Made by a program: the position numbers and the translations under genes. From NCBI GenBank assembly GCA_017395085.1, contig JAFPWF010000016.1, positions 30,832-94,831 on the forward strand: a stretch of 64,000 nt of DNA, given 5' to 3'. Source of the stretch: Oscillospiraceae bacterium. Lineage in GTDB: Bacteria; Bacillota; Clostridia; Oscillospirales; Oscillospiraceae. The notes beneath the pieces are model-generated. The model worked only from the letters and a program-made list of their open reading frames with translations, searched no databases and had not been told where the DNA came from. This document shows, piece after piece, positions 8,560 to 15,979 of the stretch; position 1 is the first letter of the stretch; each line of letters starts with the position of its first letter.

Positions 8560-8598
8560 AAAACTGCGCTTGGGATGAAATCTCGGGCGCAGTTTTTT
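8560..8598. terminator. Bidirectional terminator
   Basis: AAAACTGCGC (8560-8569) pairs with GCGCAGTTTT (8587-8596), followed by Ts. It lies between the convergent Lys/Ala-rich and LD-carboxypeptidase genes. Confidence 0.8.
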
Positions 8599-8600
8599 GT

Positions 8601-9659
8601 TCATTTCCGCAGCATCTTCAGCCGAAAGTCGTCTGCTTCCGGGTTGTACCGGATTTGCGCACAGCTTCCGGAAATCAGCGGGATCATGGGCGGCAGGTGT
8701 CCGATGTCCGTATCCATCAGAATCGGGACCCCGAACTCCGCAAGCGCGTCTGTCACGGCATGGATATGGTCCAGCCCGAGGAGGTCCTCCTGCGCGGCAA
8801 GCGGCCGGCCGATCAGAAAACCGCTGACGTGACGGAACCATCCCGCGTTCGTCAGCTGCCAGAGCGCCCTGCGGATGCCGAAAACCGTCAGGTCACATGC
8901 TTCCAGGAACCAGACGATTCCGTCGTCGCGGTACCGCTCGGCGAAAGCGGCGGCCCGGTCATAGGGCGTTCCGCAGAGAGTCACCAGGCAGTCCAGGCAG
9001 CCGCCGACCAGCCTGCCGGAAAAGGCCAGTTCCGCTCCCTGTCCATCAGGCAGAATCCCTCTGGCCGGGTCATAAACAATGATTTTTCGCGGTTCCGTAC
9101 AGGCGTAGGGTTCCAGCGGTCGTTCCTTGCTCTTGAAAGGTTCCACTTCGTACTTGGGATACCCTGCAAAGGAGTACTTCCTGCCGCACAGCAGCTGGAA
9201 TGCCTCACGGATGGCCGGGTGCCATGGCTTCATGCCAAATGCCGGCGCACAGGGGCCGTAGATCGCTGCGGTGTCGCACAGCGTCGTCAGGGTGAAAACG
9301 AGGTTGGTGTTGTCCGAATAACCCATAAACCATTTGGGCTCCGCCCGGGCAATGGCCTCAAAATCCACATACTTCAGGATCTCGCACATCAGTTCTCCGC
9401 CGCCGCAGGACAGCACGGCTTCGCAGGCGTCAGAGACATACAGTTCCGTAAATTCCCTGCCGCAGAGTTCGGGCGCGGTGCTGATGCCGATGCCGTCGCC
9501 GGCGTAGACATTCGGCCCGCAGAGAATGCCGAATCCTTTTTTGCGGAACACTTCCTGCGCGCGGTCAAAGCAGCTGCGGTAAGGCTCAATACTGCACCCG
9601 AAGGACGGCGCCGCAAAACCGATGGTGTCGCCGGCCTTCAGAAATTCCGGATAGCGCAT
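8601..9659 (-). CDS. LD-carboxypeptidase, peptidase family S66
   Basis: The product is 352 aa. The N-terminal GDTIGFAAPSFGCS and the nucleophile segment MGYSDNTNL (family motif GxSD, catalytic Ser) mark S66 muramoyl-tetrapeptide LD-carboxypeptidases, which trim the terminal D-Ala from muropeptides, or MccF-type enzymes of the same family. A Glu in FLEACD fits the second catalytic residue. The start is the Met of MRYPEF because AGGAGG lies just upstream on this strand (9666-9671). An in-frame Met further upstream at 9767 lacks that support. Which S66 subgroup it belongs to is uncertain. Confidence 0.85.
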   Translation of the reverse strand: MRYPEFLKAGDTIGFAAPSFGCSIEPYRSCFDRAQEVFRKKGFGILCGPNVYAGDGIGISTAPELCGREFTELYVSDACEAVLSCGGGELMCEILKYVDFEAIARAEPKWFMGYSDNTNLVFTLTTLCDTAAIYGPCAPAFGMKPWHPAIREAFQLLCGRKYSFAGYPKYEVEPFKSKERPLEPYACTEPRKIIVYDPARGILPDGQGAELAFSGRLVGGCLDCLVTLCGTPYDRAAAFAERYRDDGIVWFLEACDLTVFGIRRALWQLTNAGWFRHVSGFLIGRPLAAQEDLLGLDHIHAVTDALAEFGVPILMDTDIGHLPPMIPLISGSCAQIRYNPEADDFRLKMLRK

Positions 9660-9711
9660 GGCTTCCTCCTGTCGTGCCTGCAGCCTGAATGCTGCAGGGT
9701 GATCTGCCGGT

Positions 9712-9740
9712 ATCTTACCATATCCGCTCTGCCTGTTCAA
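9712..9740 (-). promoter_or_regulatory. Promoter for the LD-carboxypeptidase gene
   Basis: Minus strand: TTGAAC (9735-9740), 17-nt spacer, TAAGAT (9712-9717). Confidence 0.7.
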
Positions 9741-9774
9741 GATGAAGGCTTCCGCTTCCGGCGTCACTTTTCGG

Positions 9775-9803
9775 TTGCGCAGACCATGTTCCTGTGTTAC
9801 ATT
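9775..9803 (+). promoter_or_regulatory. Possible promoter for the secreted glycosidase-like gene
   Basis: TTGCGC (9775-9780), 17-nt spacer, TACATT (9798-9803). Weak match. Confidence 0.4.
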
Positions 9804-9835
9804 AAATACAGGATGCAGAGTGAGAGGGAGACGTC

Positions 9836-11026
9836 ATGAAACCGAAGAATCTGATCCCCCGAATGAAATTGCTGAGTCTTCTGCTGGTGCTTGCGGTTTT
9901 GCTGTCACTGAAGCCGGCCGTACTGGCGGATGGCACCGCCGTAGCGCCGGAAGAGGCGCCGGACAGCGGAAAAACCATGAGCATCGCGGAAATCGTTGCC
10001 ATGGTCACCGGGGCCGCGCATGAGGTTGCGGAAAAGGCACGGCATTTCACCATCCCGGAAGACGCCCTGGTTGCCCCGAAGCCGATCGAGGAATGCTACG
10101 GCACCTGCAGCATGGATCACCCGGAAGTGGTCATGGATCTGATTCAGCGGGCGAGGGATTCCGGCCTGCTGGGGCAGGACGAGACCGTGGCCTTCCGCCC
10201 GGACGCAAACTTCTACCACGGATACCACGGCCGCAATTTTGAATACTATCTCGACGATACGATCATGGTCATCCTCTGGAAAGAGAATGTGGAAGGCAAG
10301 TGCTGCTCCTTTGCCGAAGTGAAGATCGCCGATGCCTCGCAGTTCCGCCGGAAGCTGGCAAACGATTCCTTCGGCCCGGGCCCGCAGTTTCTTGCCTCGG
10401 AACTCGGCGAGCAGGTCAACGCCGTCGTAACCATGAACGCGGATTATTACCGCCCGCGCCATTACGGCATTGTGGTGTACAACCGGGAACTCTGCCGGTT
10501 TGAAACCGACTATGTGATCAACAACTGCCTCCGCTACAACTGCGTGGACTCCATGTTTGTGACCGCGTCGGGGGACTTCCTGTACAAGCGGCAGGGGGAA
10601 GAAAATACCCTGGAGAGCATCAGCGCATTCATTCAGGAGAATGATATTCTCTTTTCCCTCGCCTTCGGGCCGGTGCTGGTGCTGGATGGCGAAGCGGTGG
10701 AATGCCGGTGGTATCCCATGGGCGAAGTGCACGAGGGTTACTCCCGTGCCGGCATCGGCCAGATGGGGGAGCGGCACTACCTTTACATGTCGCTGAATCA
10801 CGGGAACCAGGAAGCGCGCTGGACCATCAACCAGTTTGCTCAGCATTTTGCAGAGAGACCGGTTCAGACCGCCTACGCTCTGGACGGCGGTCAGACGCAG
10901 GAAATTTACTTCTGCGGTTCATGCTATAGTTGGATGGACTTCGGCGTGGAGCGGCCGGTCAGCGACATCATCTACTTTGCCACGGCCATCCCGGAAGACC
11001 TGCGCGGGAATGCGGGCACCGGCTGA
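9836..11026 (+). CDS. Secreted phosphodiester glycosidase (NAGPA/DUF2233)-like protein
   Basis: The product is 396 aa with a signal peptide (about 1-31, ending AVLADG). The C-terminal half resembles the NAGPA fold: VVTMNADYYRPRHYGI (cf. the 'NxxYF' strand), FSLAFGPVLVLDGE, SRAGIGQMGERHYLYM (cf. 'RTAIGQ') and AYALDGGQTQEIYFCG (cf. 'LDGGxS'). Family members cleave sugar phosphodiesters, such as the mannose-6-phosphate uncovering enzyme; bacterial ones are often surface proteins of unknown substrate. The LDGG motif has Gln-Thr instead of the usual Ser, so activity is uncertain. The first about 150 aa are not recognised. A second, better-matching copy of the domain is in the gene at 56403. Confidence 0.65.
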   Translation: MKPKNLIPRMKLLSLLLVLAVLLSLKPAVLADGTAVAPEEAPDSGKTMSIAEIVAMVTGAAHEVAEKARHFTIPEDALVAPKPIEECYGTCSMDHPEVVMDLIQRARDSGLLGQDETVAFRPDANFYHGYHGRNFEYYLDDTIMVILWKENVEGKCCSFAEVKIADASQFRRKLANDSFGPGPQFLASELGEQVNAVVTMNADYYRPRHYGIVVYNRELCRFETDYVINNCLRYNCVDSMFVTASGDFLYKRQGEENTLESISAFIQENDILFSLAFGPVLVLDGEAVECRWYPMGEVHEGYSRAGIGQMGERHYLYMSLNHGNQEARWTINQFAQHFAERPVQTAYALDGGQTQEIYFCGSCYSWMDFGVERPVSDIIYFATAIPEDLRGNAGTG

Positions 11027-11096
11027 CAGAAAAGAAAGAAAACAAATCATCATAAAAACCCGATCATGACGGGGCGGAGAAAGGACTGTCTGTAAC

Positions 11097-12509
11097 ATGA
11101 GGAAAACAAAAATCATCTGCACGATCGGCCCGGCCAGTGAAAACCCCGAGGTCTTCCGGGAAATGTGCCTGAAGGGGCTCAATGTTGCGCGCCTGAACTT
11201 TTCCCACGGCACCCATGAGGAGCACCAGAAAAAGATCGACATGATCAAGGCGGTCCGGGAGGAACTCAAACTGCCGGTTGCCATCATGCTGGACACCAAG
11301 GGCCCGGAGTATCGCATCGGGACTTTCCAAAACGGGAAAATCACACTTCGGGACGGGGACAGCTTTACCTTTACAACGCGCGAGGTGGTCGGGGATGAGC
11401 AGATTGTTTCCGTCAGCTATAAGGGACTGGCGGAAGACCTGCAGGTGGGTGACCGGATCCTGGTGAACAACGGGCTGGTCATCTTCCGGGTCAGAGAGAT
11501 TGCCGAAACCGAAATCCGCTGCGACGTGCTGACCGGCGGCGTCCTCTCCGACCGCAAGAGCATGAGTTTCCCAGGGAAAGTGATGCGGCAGATCTACCTC
11601 AGCGAACAGGACAAGGCGGACCTGCTCTTCGGAATCCAGAACGAGGTGGATTTTGTCGCGGCATCCTTTGTGTCGTGCAAACAGGATCTGCTGGATCTGA
11701 AAGGCTTCCTGGCGGAAAACGGCGGCGGAGACATCGACGTCATTGCCAAGATCGAAAACCAGTCCGGCGTGGACAACATTGATGACATCTGTAATGCCTG
11801 CGAAGGCATCATGGTTGCCCGCGGCGACCTGGGTGTGGAAGTTCCCTTTACCGAGCTGCCGGCCATCCAGAAGCATCTGATCACCAAGTGCAGGATGCTC
11901 GGAAAGCGGGTCATCACGGCGACGGAAATGCTCGAGAGCATGATCACCAATCCGCGCCCGACCCGTGCCGAGATCAGCGACGTGGCGAATGCGGTTTACG
12001 ACGGAACGAGCGCCGTGATGCTCTCCGGTGAGTCGGCGGCAGGGAAGTACCCGGTGGAAGCGCTGCGCGTCATGGGCGAAATCGCCGAGGAAACCGAGCG
12101 GCACATCGACTATGTGGAGCAGTTCCGCACCAGGGAATTTGTCATTCATAACCGGGTCGACGCAATTTCGCACGCGGCCTGCACCATGGCGATCGACCTT
12201 GGCGCCAAGGCGATTGTCGTCACATCCATCAGCGGCCTGACCGTGCGGATGGTTTCCCGCTTCCGGGCGCCGATCACGATTCTCGGTCTCGCCACCGGGA
12301 AGCGTGCCTGGTACAAACTGGGGCTTTCATGGGGCGTGCTGCCCTTGCTGACGGAACAGTTCCCCAACATGGAAGTGCTGAATTACTATGCGCTGCACGC
12401 CGCGAGGGATGTACTCGGTCTCCAGAAGGGCGATACTGTCGTCATGACCGGCGGTAATACCAGCGGGGAGAGCGGCAACACCAATGTCATCCGGATCGAA
12501 ACGGTCTGA
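11097..12509 (+). CDS. pyk: Pyruvate kinase
   Basis: The product is 470 aa, full length for the form without the extra C-terminal PEP-utiliser domain. It converts phosphoenolpyruvate and ADP to pyruvate and ATP. Visible: N-terminal RKTKIICTIGPASEN, MLDTKGPEYRIG, the catalytic KIENQSGVDNIDDI, MVARGDLGVEVP, and the substrate-lid segment ATEMLESMI...RPTRAE. The C-terminal regulatory domain ends in SGESGNTNVIRI. It is flanked by a bidirectional terminator. It sits beside the citrate locus but has its own transcript. Confidence 0.97.
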   Translation: MRKTKIICTIGPASENPEVFREMCLKGLNVARLNFSHGTHEEHQKKIDMIKAVREELKLPVAIMLDTKGPEYRIGTFQNGKITLRDGDSFTFTTREVVGDEQIVSVSYKGLAEDLQVGDRILVNNGLVIFRVREIAETEIRCDVLTGGVLSDRKSMSFPGKVMRQIYLSEQDKADLLFGIQNEVDFVAASFVSCKQDLLDLKGFLAENGGGDIDVIAKIENQSGVDNIDDICNACEGIMVARGDLGVEVPFTELPAIQKHLITKCRMLGKRVITATEMLESMITNPRPTRAEISDVANAVYDGTSAVMLSGESAAGKYPVEALRVMGEIAEETERHIDYVEQFRTREFVIHNRVDAISHAACTMAIDLGAKAIVVTSISGLTVRMVSRFRAPITILGLATGKRAWYKLGLSWGVLPLLTEQFPNMEVLNYYALHAARDVLGLQKGDTVVMTGGNTSGESGNTNVIRIETV

Positions 12510-12537
12510 ATTGCAGCGGAGCTAAAAAGAAGATAAA

Positions 12538-12583
12538 AAGACTGTGCCCCGGCAAACTGCGGTTTGCCGGGGCACGGTCTTTT
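12538..12583. terminator. Bidirectional terminator after pyk
   Basis: A very strong stem (12538-12557 with 12561-12580), flanked by A-run and T-run; shared with the convergent LysR gene. Confidence 0.92.
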
Positions 12584-12594
12584 AAAACGCAAAT

Positions 12595-13506
12595 TCAGCC
12601 TGTCTGCTTTTGGTAGACTTCGCGGACCACGGCTTCCAGCGCCTCGGTCGCCTTGGAGTGGAACTCCCGCGAAGGCCGCGCAACGCCGAGATCCAGGAAT
12701 ACGCCCTTCTCTCCGATCCGGAACAGCTGAAGATGATCGTCCGGGTCGACACAGGAAGCGTACGTGAATGCCAGCCCGACTCCGGCCTTTGCCATTTCCA
12801 CCGCCATGGCAGCTGAAATGTTGTCATACTCCGATTCGTACTTCAGCTTGTGCTTCTGGAACAGGTTCCGCGCGATGGTGCCGAGCATCGTGTCATGGTA
12901 GCTCAGTACAAAGGGATACTGCACCGCATCCTTCAGGCTGACCCAGGGGACTCCGTCCGGACGCGGATTCGCCCTTTTGCCGAGGGGATGATCTGCGCCT
13001 GCGACGAGGTAGACCTCGTCTTTCGTCAGGGGGATGGCTTCTTTTTTGAGTTTTGCAGCAGGAAGGGCGACAACGGCCACGTCGAGCTTTCCTTCCAGCA
13101 GAAGGTCCTCCAGCTTCAGGCTGTGCGCCTCTACCACATTCACGTGCACATCAGGATACTGTTCGGCAAACAGCCGCAGAATCTTCGGAAGGGTCTGCTG
13201 GCCGCGGAAGGAACTGATGCCCAGGGTAACGCGGCCGCCTTTCATCCCCTCGCAGTCCCAAAGCTCGCGTTTGGCCTGCTTATAATCGTACAGAAGATGC
13301 CGCAGATGGTCGATGAAGACTTCACCGTTGGCAGTCGGGCGGATGCCCTTGGAGGTACGGAGAAAGAGTTTGACGCCGAGCTCGTTTTCATACTGCGTGA
13401 GAAACTGGCTGAGACTGGACTGGGACATGTAGAGCCGGTCCGCTGCCTTTGAAACACTGCCTTCTTCCGCCAGCGCGATCAGATACTGAAAGTCTTTCAG
13501 GTCCAT
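12595..13506 (-). CDS. LysR-family transcriptional regulator
   Basis: The product is 303 aa. The N-terminal winged helix-turn-helix is textbook (MDLKDFQYLIALAEEGSVSK, then AADRLYMSQSSLSQ). It is followed by a periplasmic-binding-protein-like effector domain to the C terminus. The start at 13506 is supported by AAGGAG just upstream on this strand. It is divergent from the DUF6282-permease operon, the usual arrangement for a LysR regulator and its target. The likely effector is a di- or tricarboxylate, inferred from the neighbouring genes. Confidence 0.9.
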   Translation of the reverse strand: MDLKDFQYLIALAEEGSVSKAADRLYMSQSSLSQFLTQYENELGVKLFLRTSKGIRPTANGEVFIDHLRHLLYDYKQAKRELWDCEGMKGGRVTLGISSFRGQQTLPKILRLFAEQYPDVHVNVVEAHSLKLEDLLLEGKLDVAVVALPAAKLKKEAIPLTKDEVYLVAGADHPLGKRANPRPDGVPWVSLKDAVQYPFVLSYHDTMLGTIARNLFQKHKLKYESEYDNISAAMAVEMAKAGVGLAFTYASCVDPDDHLQLFRIGEKGVFLDLGVARPSREFHSKATEALEAVVREVYQKQTG

Positions 13507-13549
13507 AACCGGCGCTCCTTTCCATTTGCTATCACTTTTTCCGATACAT

Positions 13550-13588
13550 TGCATTAAGATTCCTGCATTGCGAATTATTTCACATGCA
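13550..13588. promoter_or_regulatory. Candidate LysR operator (TGCAT repeats)
   Basis: TGCAT at 13550-13554 and 13564-13568, and the inverse ATGCA at 13584-13588. The last two form a dyad with 15 nt between arms, overlapping the -35 region of the operon promoter. This fits a LysR binding site next to its target promoter. Confidence 0.4.
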
Positions 13589-13597
13589 CTATATAAT
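13568..13597 (+). promoter_or_regulatory. Promoter for the DUF6282-permease operon
   Basis: TTGCGA (13568-13573), 18-nt spacer, perfect TATAAT (13592-13597). Confidence 0.7.
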
Positions 13598-13655
13598 AGA
13601 ATCAGCCAAAAGGCAAGAAGGAATCGGAAAACAGCGATGTGAAAGGAGAAACGGT

Positions 13656-14519
13656 ATGGCCAAGGTATCCATGAAGGGCGTCATTGACATGCACGTCCAT
13701 TCCAACCCCGACATCCGCGTTCGCGCCTACGATGATTTTCAGCTGATGGAGGCCGGCATCCGGGTCGGCGCGAGGGCAATCGTCATCAAAACCCACCAGG
13801 GAATCACGGTTGACCGCGCCTATCTGTGCAACCGCCACAACGAAATCGTCCATCAGGGCGACAACGACTTCCAGATGTTCGGCAGCATTACCCTCAACCG
13901 CCAGATGGGCGGCATCAACCCCGCAGCAGTGGAAAGCGGTCTCAAACTCGGCGGCAAGGTCGTGTGGCTTCCCACAGCTTCCGCCACCAATCACCTCAGG
14001 AAGATGGGGAAGGACCCCTCCGCGGGTGTTGACTGCGTCCGCGACGGCAAGATCGTTCCGGAACTCAAAGATGTGTTCCAGCTCATCAAGGACTTTGACG
14101 TGGTGCTCGGCACCGGGCATGTCTCTCCCGAAGAGTGCTTCATCGTTGTCGAGGCGGCACGCGCCATGGGCCTGAAGAAGGTCGTGGTGACACACCCCGA
14201 ATGGTGGATCGTGGACATGAGCCTGGAAGACCAGCTCCGCATGGTCAAAGACTATGATGTGCTGCTGGAACGCTGCTTTGCGCAGAACATGGGCGGCGGC
14301 AAGTACAAGAGCAACCTGCCCGACAACCTCGAAGTGATCCGGACAGTCGGCTACAAAAACGTGATGATTTCGACCGACGGCGGCCAGACCGAGAACCCGA
14401 ACTGGGAGATCGCCTATGAGCAGTACATGCAGTACATGGCCGATCACGGCGTTCCCGAGAACCAGCTCCGCTACATGACCCACACCATCCAGGCGGGTCT
14501 GCTGAACCTGAAAGACTGA
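13656..14519 (+). CDS. DUF6282 family, amidohydrolase-like metal-dependent protein
   Basis: The product is 287 aa. It opens with VIDMHVHSNPDIRVR, the HxH metal-binding strand of the amidohydrolase TIM barrel, and continues ARAIVIKTHQGITVDRAYL, GSITLNRQMGGINPAAVE and VVWLPTASATNHL. GTGHVSPEE and VVTHPEWW carry further His ligands, and ISTDGGQTENP a likely metal Asp. This pattern fits DUF6282. Activity unknown; members of this superfamily open lactones, amides or other C-O/C-N bonds. AAAGGAG precedes ATG 13656. It is followed by the permease at 18 nt, so the pair form one operon. Confidence 0.75.
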   Translation: MAKVSMKGVIDMHVHSNPDIRVRAYDDFQLMEAGIRVGARAIVIKTHQGITVDRAYLCNRHNEIVHQGDNDFQMFGSITLNRQMGGINPAAVESGLKLGGKVVWLPTASATNHLRKMGKDPSAGVDCVRDGKIVPELKDVFQLIKDFDVVLGTGHVSPEECFIVVEAARAMGLKKVVVTHPEWWIVDMSLEDQLRMVKDYDVLLERCFAQNMGGGKYKSNLPDNLEVIRTVGYKNVMISTDGGQTENPNWEIAYEQYMQYMADHGVPENQLRYMTHTIQAGLLNLKD

Positions 14520-14537
14520 AAGAGAGGGTAAAACACA

Positions 14538-15854
14538 ATGAATAGCGTTCTGATTATCCTTGCGATCGTTCTCGCCGTCTATCTCGGCTATAAGACCAAG
14601 ATCAACACCGGCTTCTTCTGCATTGCCTTTGCCTATATCATTGGCTGCTTCCTGGTAGGCCTCAAGACCAAGGAACTCATCGCCATGTGGCCCACCAGCA
14701 CCATGTTCGTGATCCTTTCCGTTTCCCTGTTTTATAACTTCGCGGCCATCAACGGCACGCTGGAAAAGCTTTCCGGCAACCTGCTGTACGCCTGCCGCAG
14801 CTTCCCCGGCCTGCTGCCCTTCGCCCTGTTCTTTGTGGCTGTGATCCTCTCCGTCATGGGCGCTGCCTACTTCACGGTTCTCGCATTCCTGGCCCCCATC
14901 ACGATGGCCATCTGCGAAGAATCCAAGATGGATAAGCTCACCGGCGCTGTCGCCATCAACTGCGGCGCGCTGGCGGGCGGCAACTTCCCGACCGCGGCCC
15001 TCGGCGTTGTGTTCCGCGGCCTGATGGACACCGCTTACGAAGCCACCCCCGAGCTGGCGCTTGCCGACACCTTCGGCCCCGAGATGAAGGTCTTCGGTTT
15101 TGCCATCCTCTTCTCTCTGGTCCTCATCGCCATCTTCCGTTACGGCTTCAAGGCCAACCGTGAGATCGGCAAGGGCGTTACCTTTAAAAAGCCCGAAGCC
15201 TATGATGCCAAGCAGAAGACCACGCTGCGTCTCATCATCATCATGATGGTCGTTGTGCTGATCTTCCCGGTCCTTAAGATGATCCTCCCGAATGTCGGAT
15301 TCATTGGCACGGTTGCCGGTAAAATCGACGTCGGCCTGGTTGCCTTCGTCTTCACGGTCATCGGCCTTCTCCTGAATCTCGCTCCCCAGAAGGACATCAT
15401 CGCAAAGGTTCCCTGGAACACCATCCTCATGATTGCCGGCGCGGGCATGCTCATCGGCGTCGCCGTCAAGGCCGGCACCATCGAGGCTCTCTCTCACTGG
15501 ATCGGCAATAACGTCCCGACCTTCCTGGTACCGATTGCCTTCAGCTTCATCGCAGCCTTCATGAGCTTCTTCAGCTCCACCACCGGCGTTGTCTGCCCGG
15601 CGCTCTTCCCGCTGATCCCCGGCATCGCCGCGGCCACCGGCCTGAACCCGATTGCGCTCTTCGCCTGCACCATCCTCGGCGCGCAGAGCAGTGCGATCAG
15701 CCCCTTCTCCTCCGGCGGCAGCCTGATCCTCGGCTCCTACGGTGACGAAGAAGGCCGCAACAAGCTCTTCAACCGTCTGCTGTTTGTGGCTGTCCCCATC
15801 AGCATCGCCTGCGCGGCTGTCTACAACTTCGCCGTTGCAATGATTCTCAAATAA
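14538..15854 (+). CDS. Ion-transporter-superfamily (SLC13/MatC-like) carboxylate permease
   Basis: The product is 438 aa, almost entirely hydrophobic, with about 10-12 membrane helices. There are two repeated halves, each with a re-entrant small-residue motif: SVMGAAYFTVLAFLAPIT with NCGALAGGNFPTAA in the first half, and SFFSSTTGVVCPALFPLI with LGAQSSAISPFSSGGS in the second. This architecture is that of the IT superfamily (DASS/SLC13, DcuC, MatC), which import di- and tricarboxylates with Na+ or H+. It is co-transcribed with the DUF6282 gene and upstream of the hydratase, so a carboxylate substrate is likely. Its exact family within the superfamily is uncertain. Confidence 0.75.
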   Translation: MNSVLIILAIVLAVYLGYKTKINTGFFCIAFAYIIGCFLVGLKTKELIAMWPTSTMFVILSVSLFYNFAAINGTLEKLSGNLLYACRSFPGLLPFALFFVAVILSVMGAAYFTVLAFLAPITMAICEESKMDKLTGAVAINCGALAGGNFPTAALGVVFRGLMDTAYEATPELALADTFGPEMKVFGFAILFSLVLIAIFRYGFKANREIGKGVTFKKPEAYDAKQKTTLRLIIIMMVVVLIFPVLKMILPNVGFIGTVAGKIDVGLVAFVFTVIGLLLNLAPQKDIIAKVPWNTILMIAGAGMLIGVAVKAGTIEALSHWIGNNVPTFLVPIAFSFIAAFMSFFSSTTGVVCPALFPLIPGIAAATGLNPIALFACTILGAQSSAISPFSSGGSLILGSYGDEEGRNKLFNRLLFVAVPISIACAAVYNFAVAMILK

Positions 15855-15876
15855 CCTGGTACCTGCACCGAGCACA

Positions 15877-15925
15877 AAAGGGAATAGATGGTTTCCATCT
15901 GTTCCCTTTTACAAATCCCTTTTTT
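15877..15925 (+). terminator. Terminator after the permease
   Basis: Stem 15877-15892 with 15895-15911 with a very short loop, then a T-rich stretch. It overlaps the -35 of the next promoter. Confidence 0.65.
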
Positions 15926-15936
15926 GTGCTATGATA
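15909..15936 (+). promoter_or_regulatory. Promoter for the hydratase gene
   Basis: TTTACA (15909-15914), 16-nt spacer, TATGAT (15931-15936) with an extended TGC. Confidence 0.65.
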
Positions 15937-15979
15937 GCGGCAGAATCTTTAAATATGTTTCATCTGGGAGGAAACCTGC

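Noticed and set aside
13602-15875. 757-codon minus-strand open frame across the DUF6282 and permease genes
   Set aside because: Its His/Asp/Glu-rich translation is typical of reading GC-rich genes backwards; the plus-strand genes are well supported.
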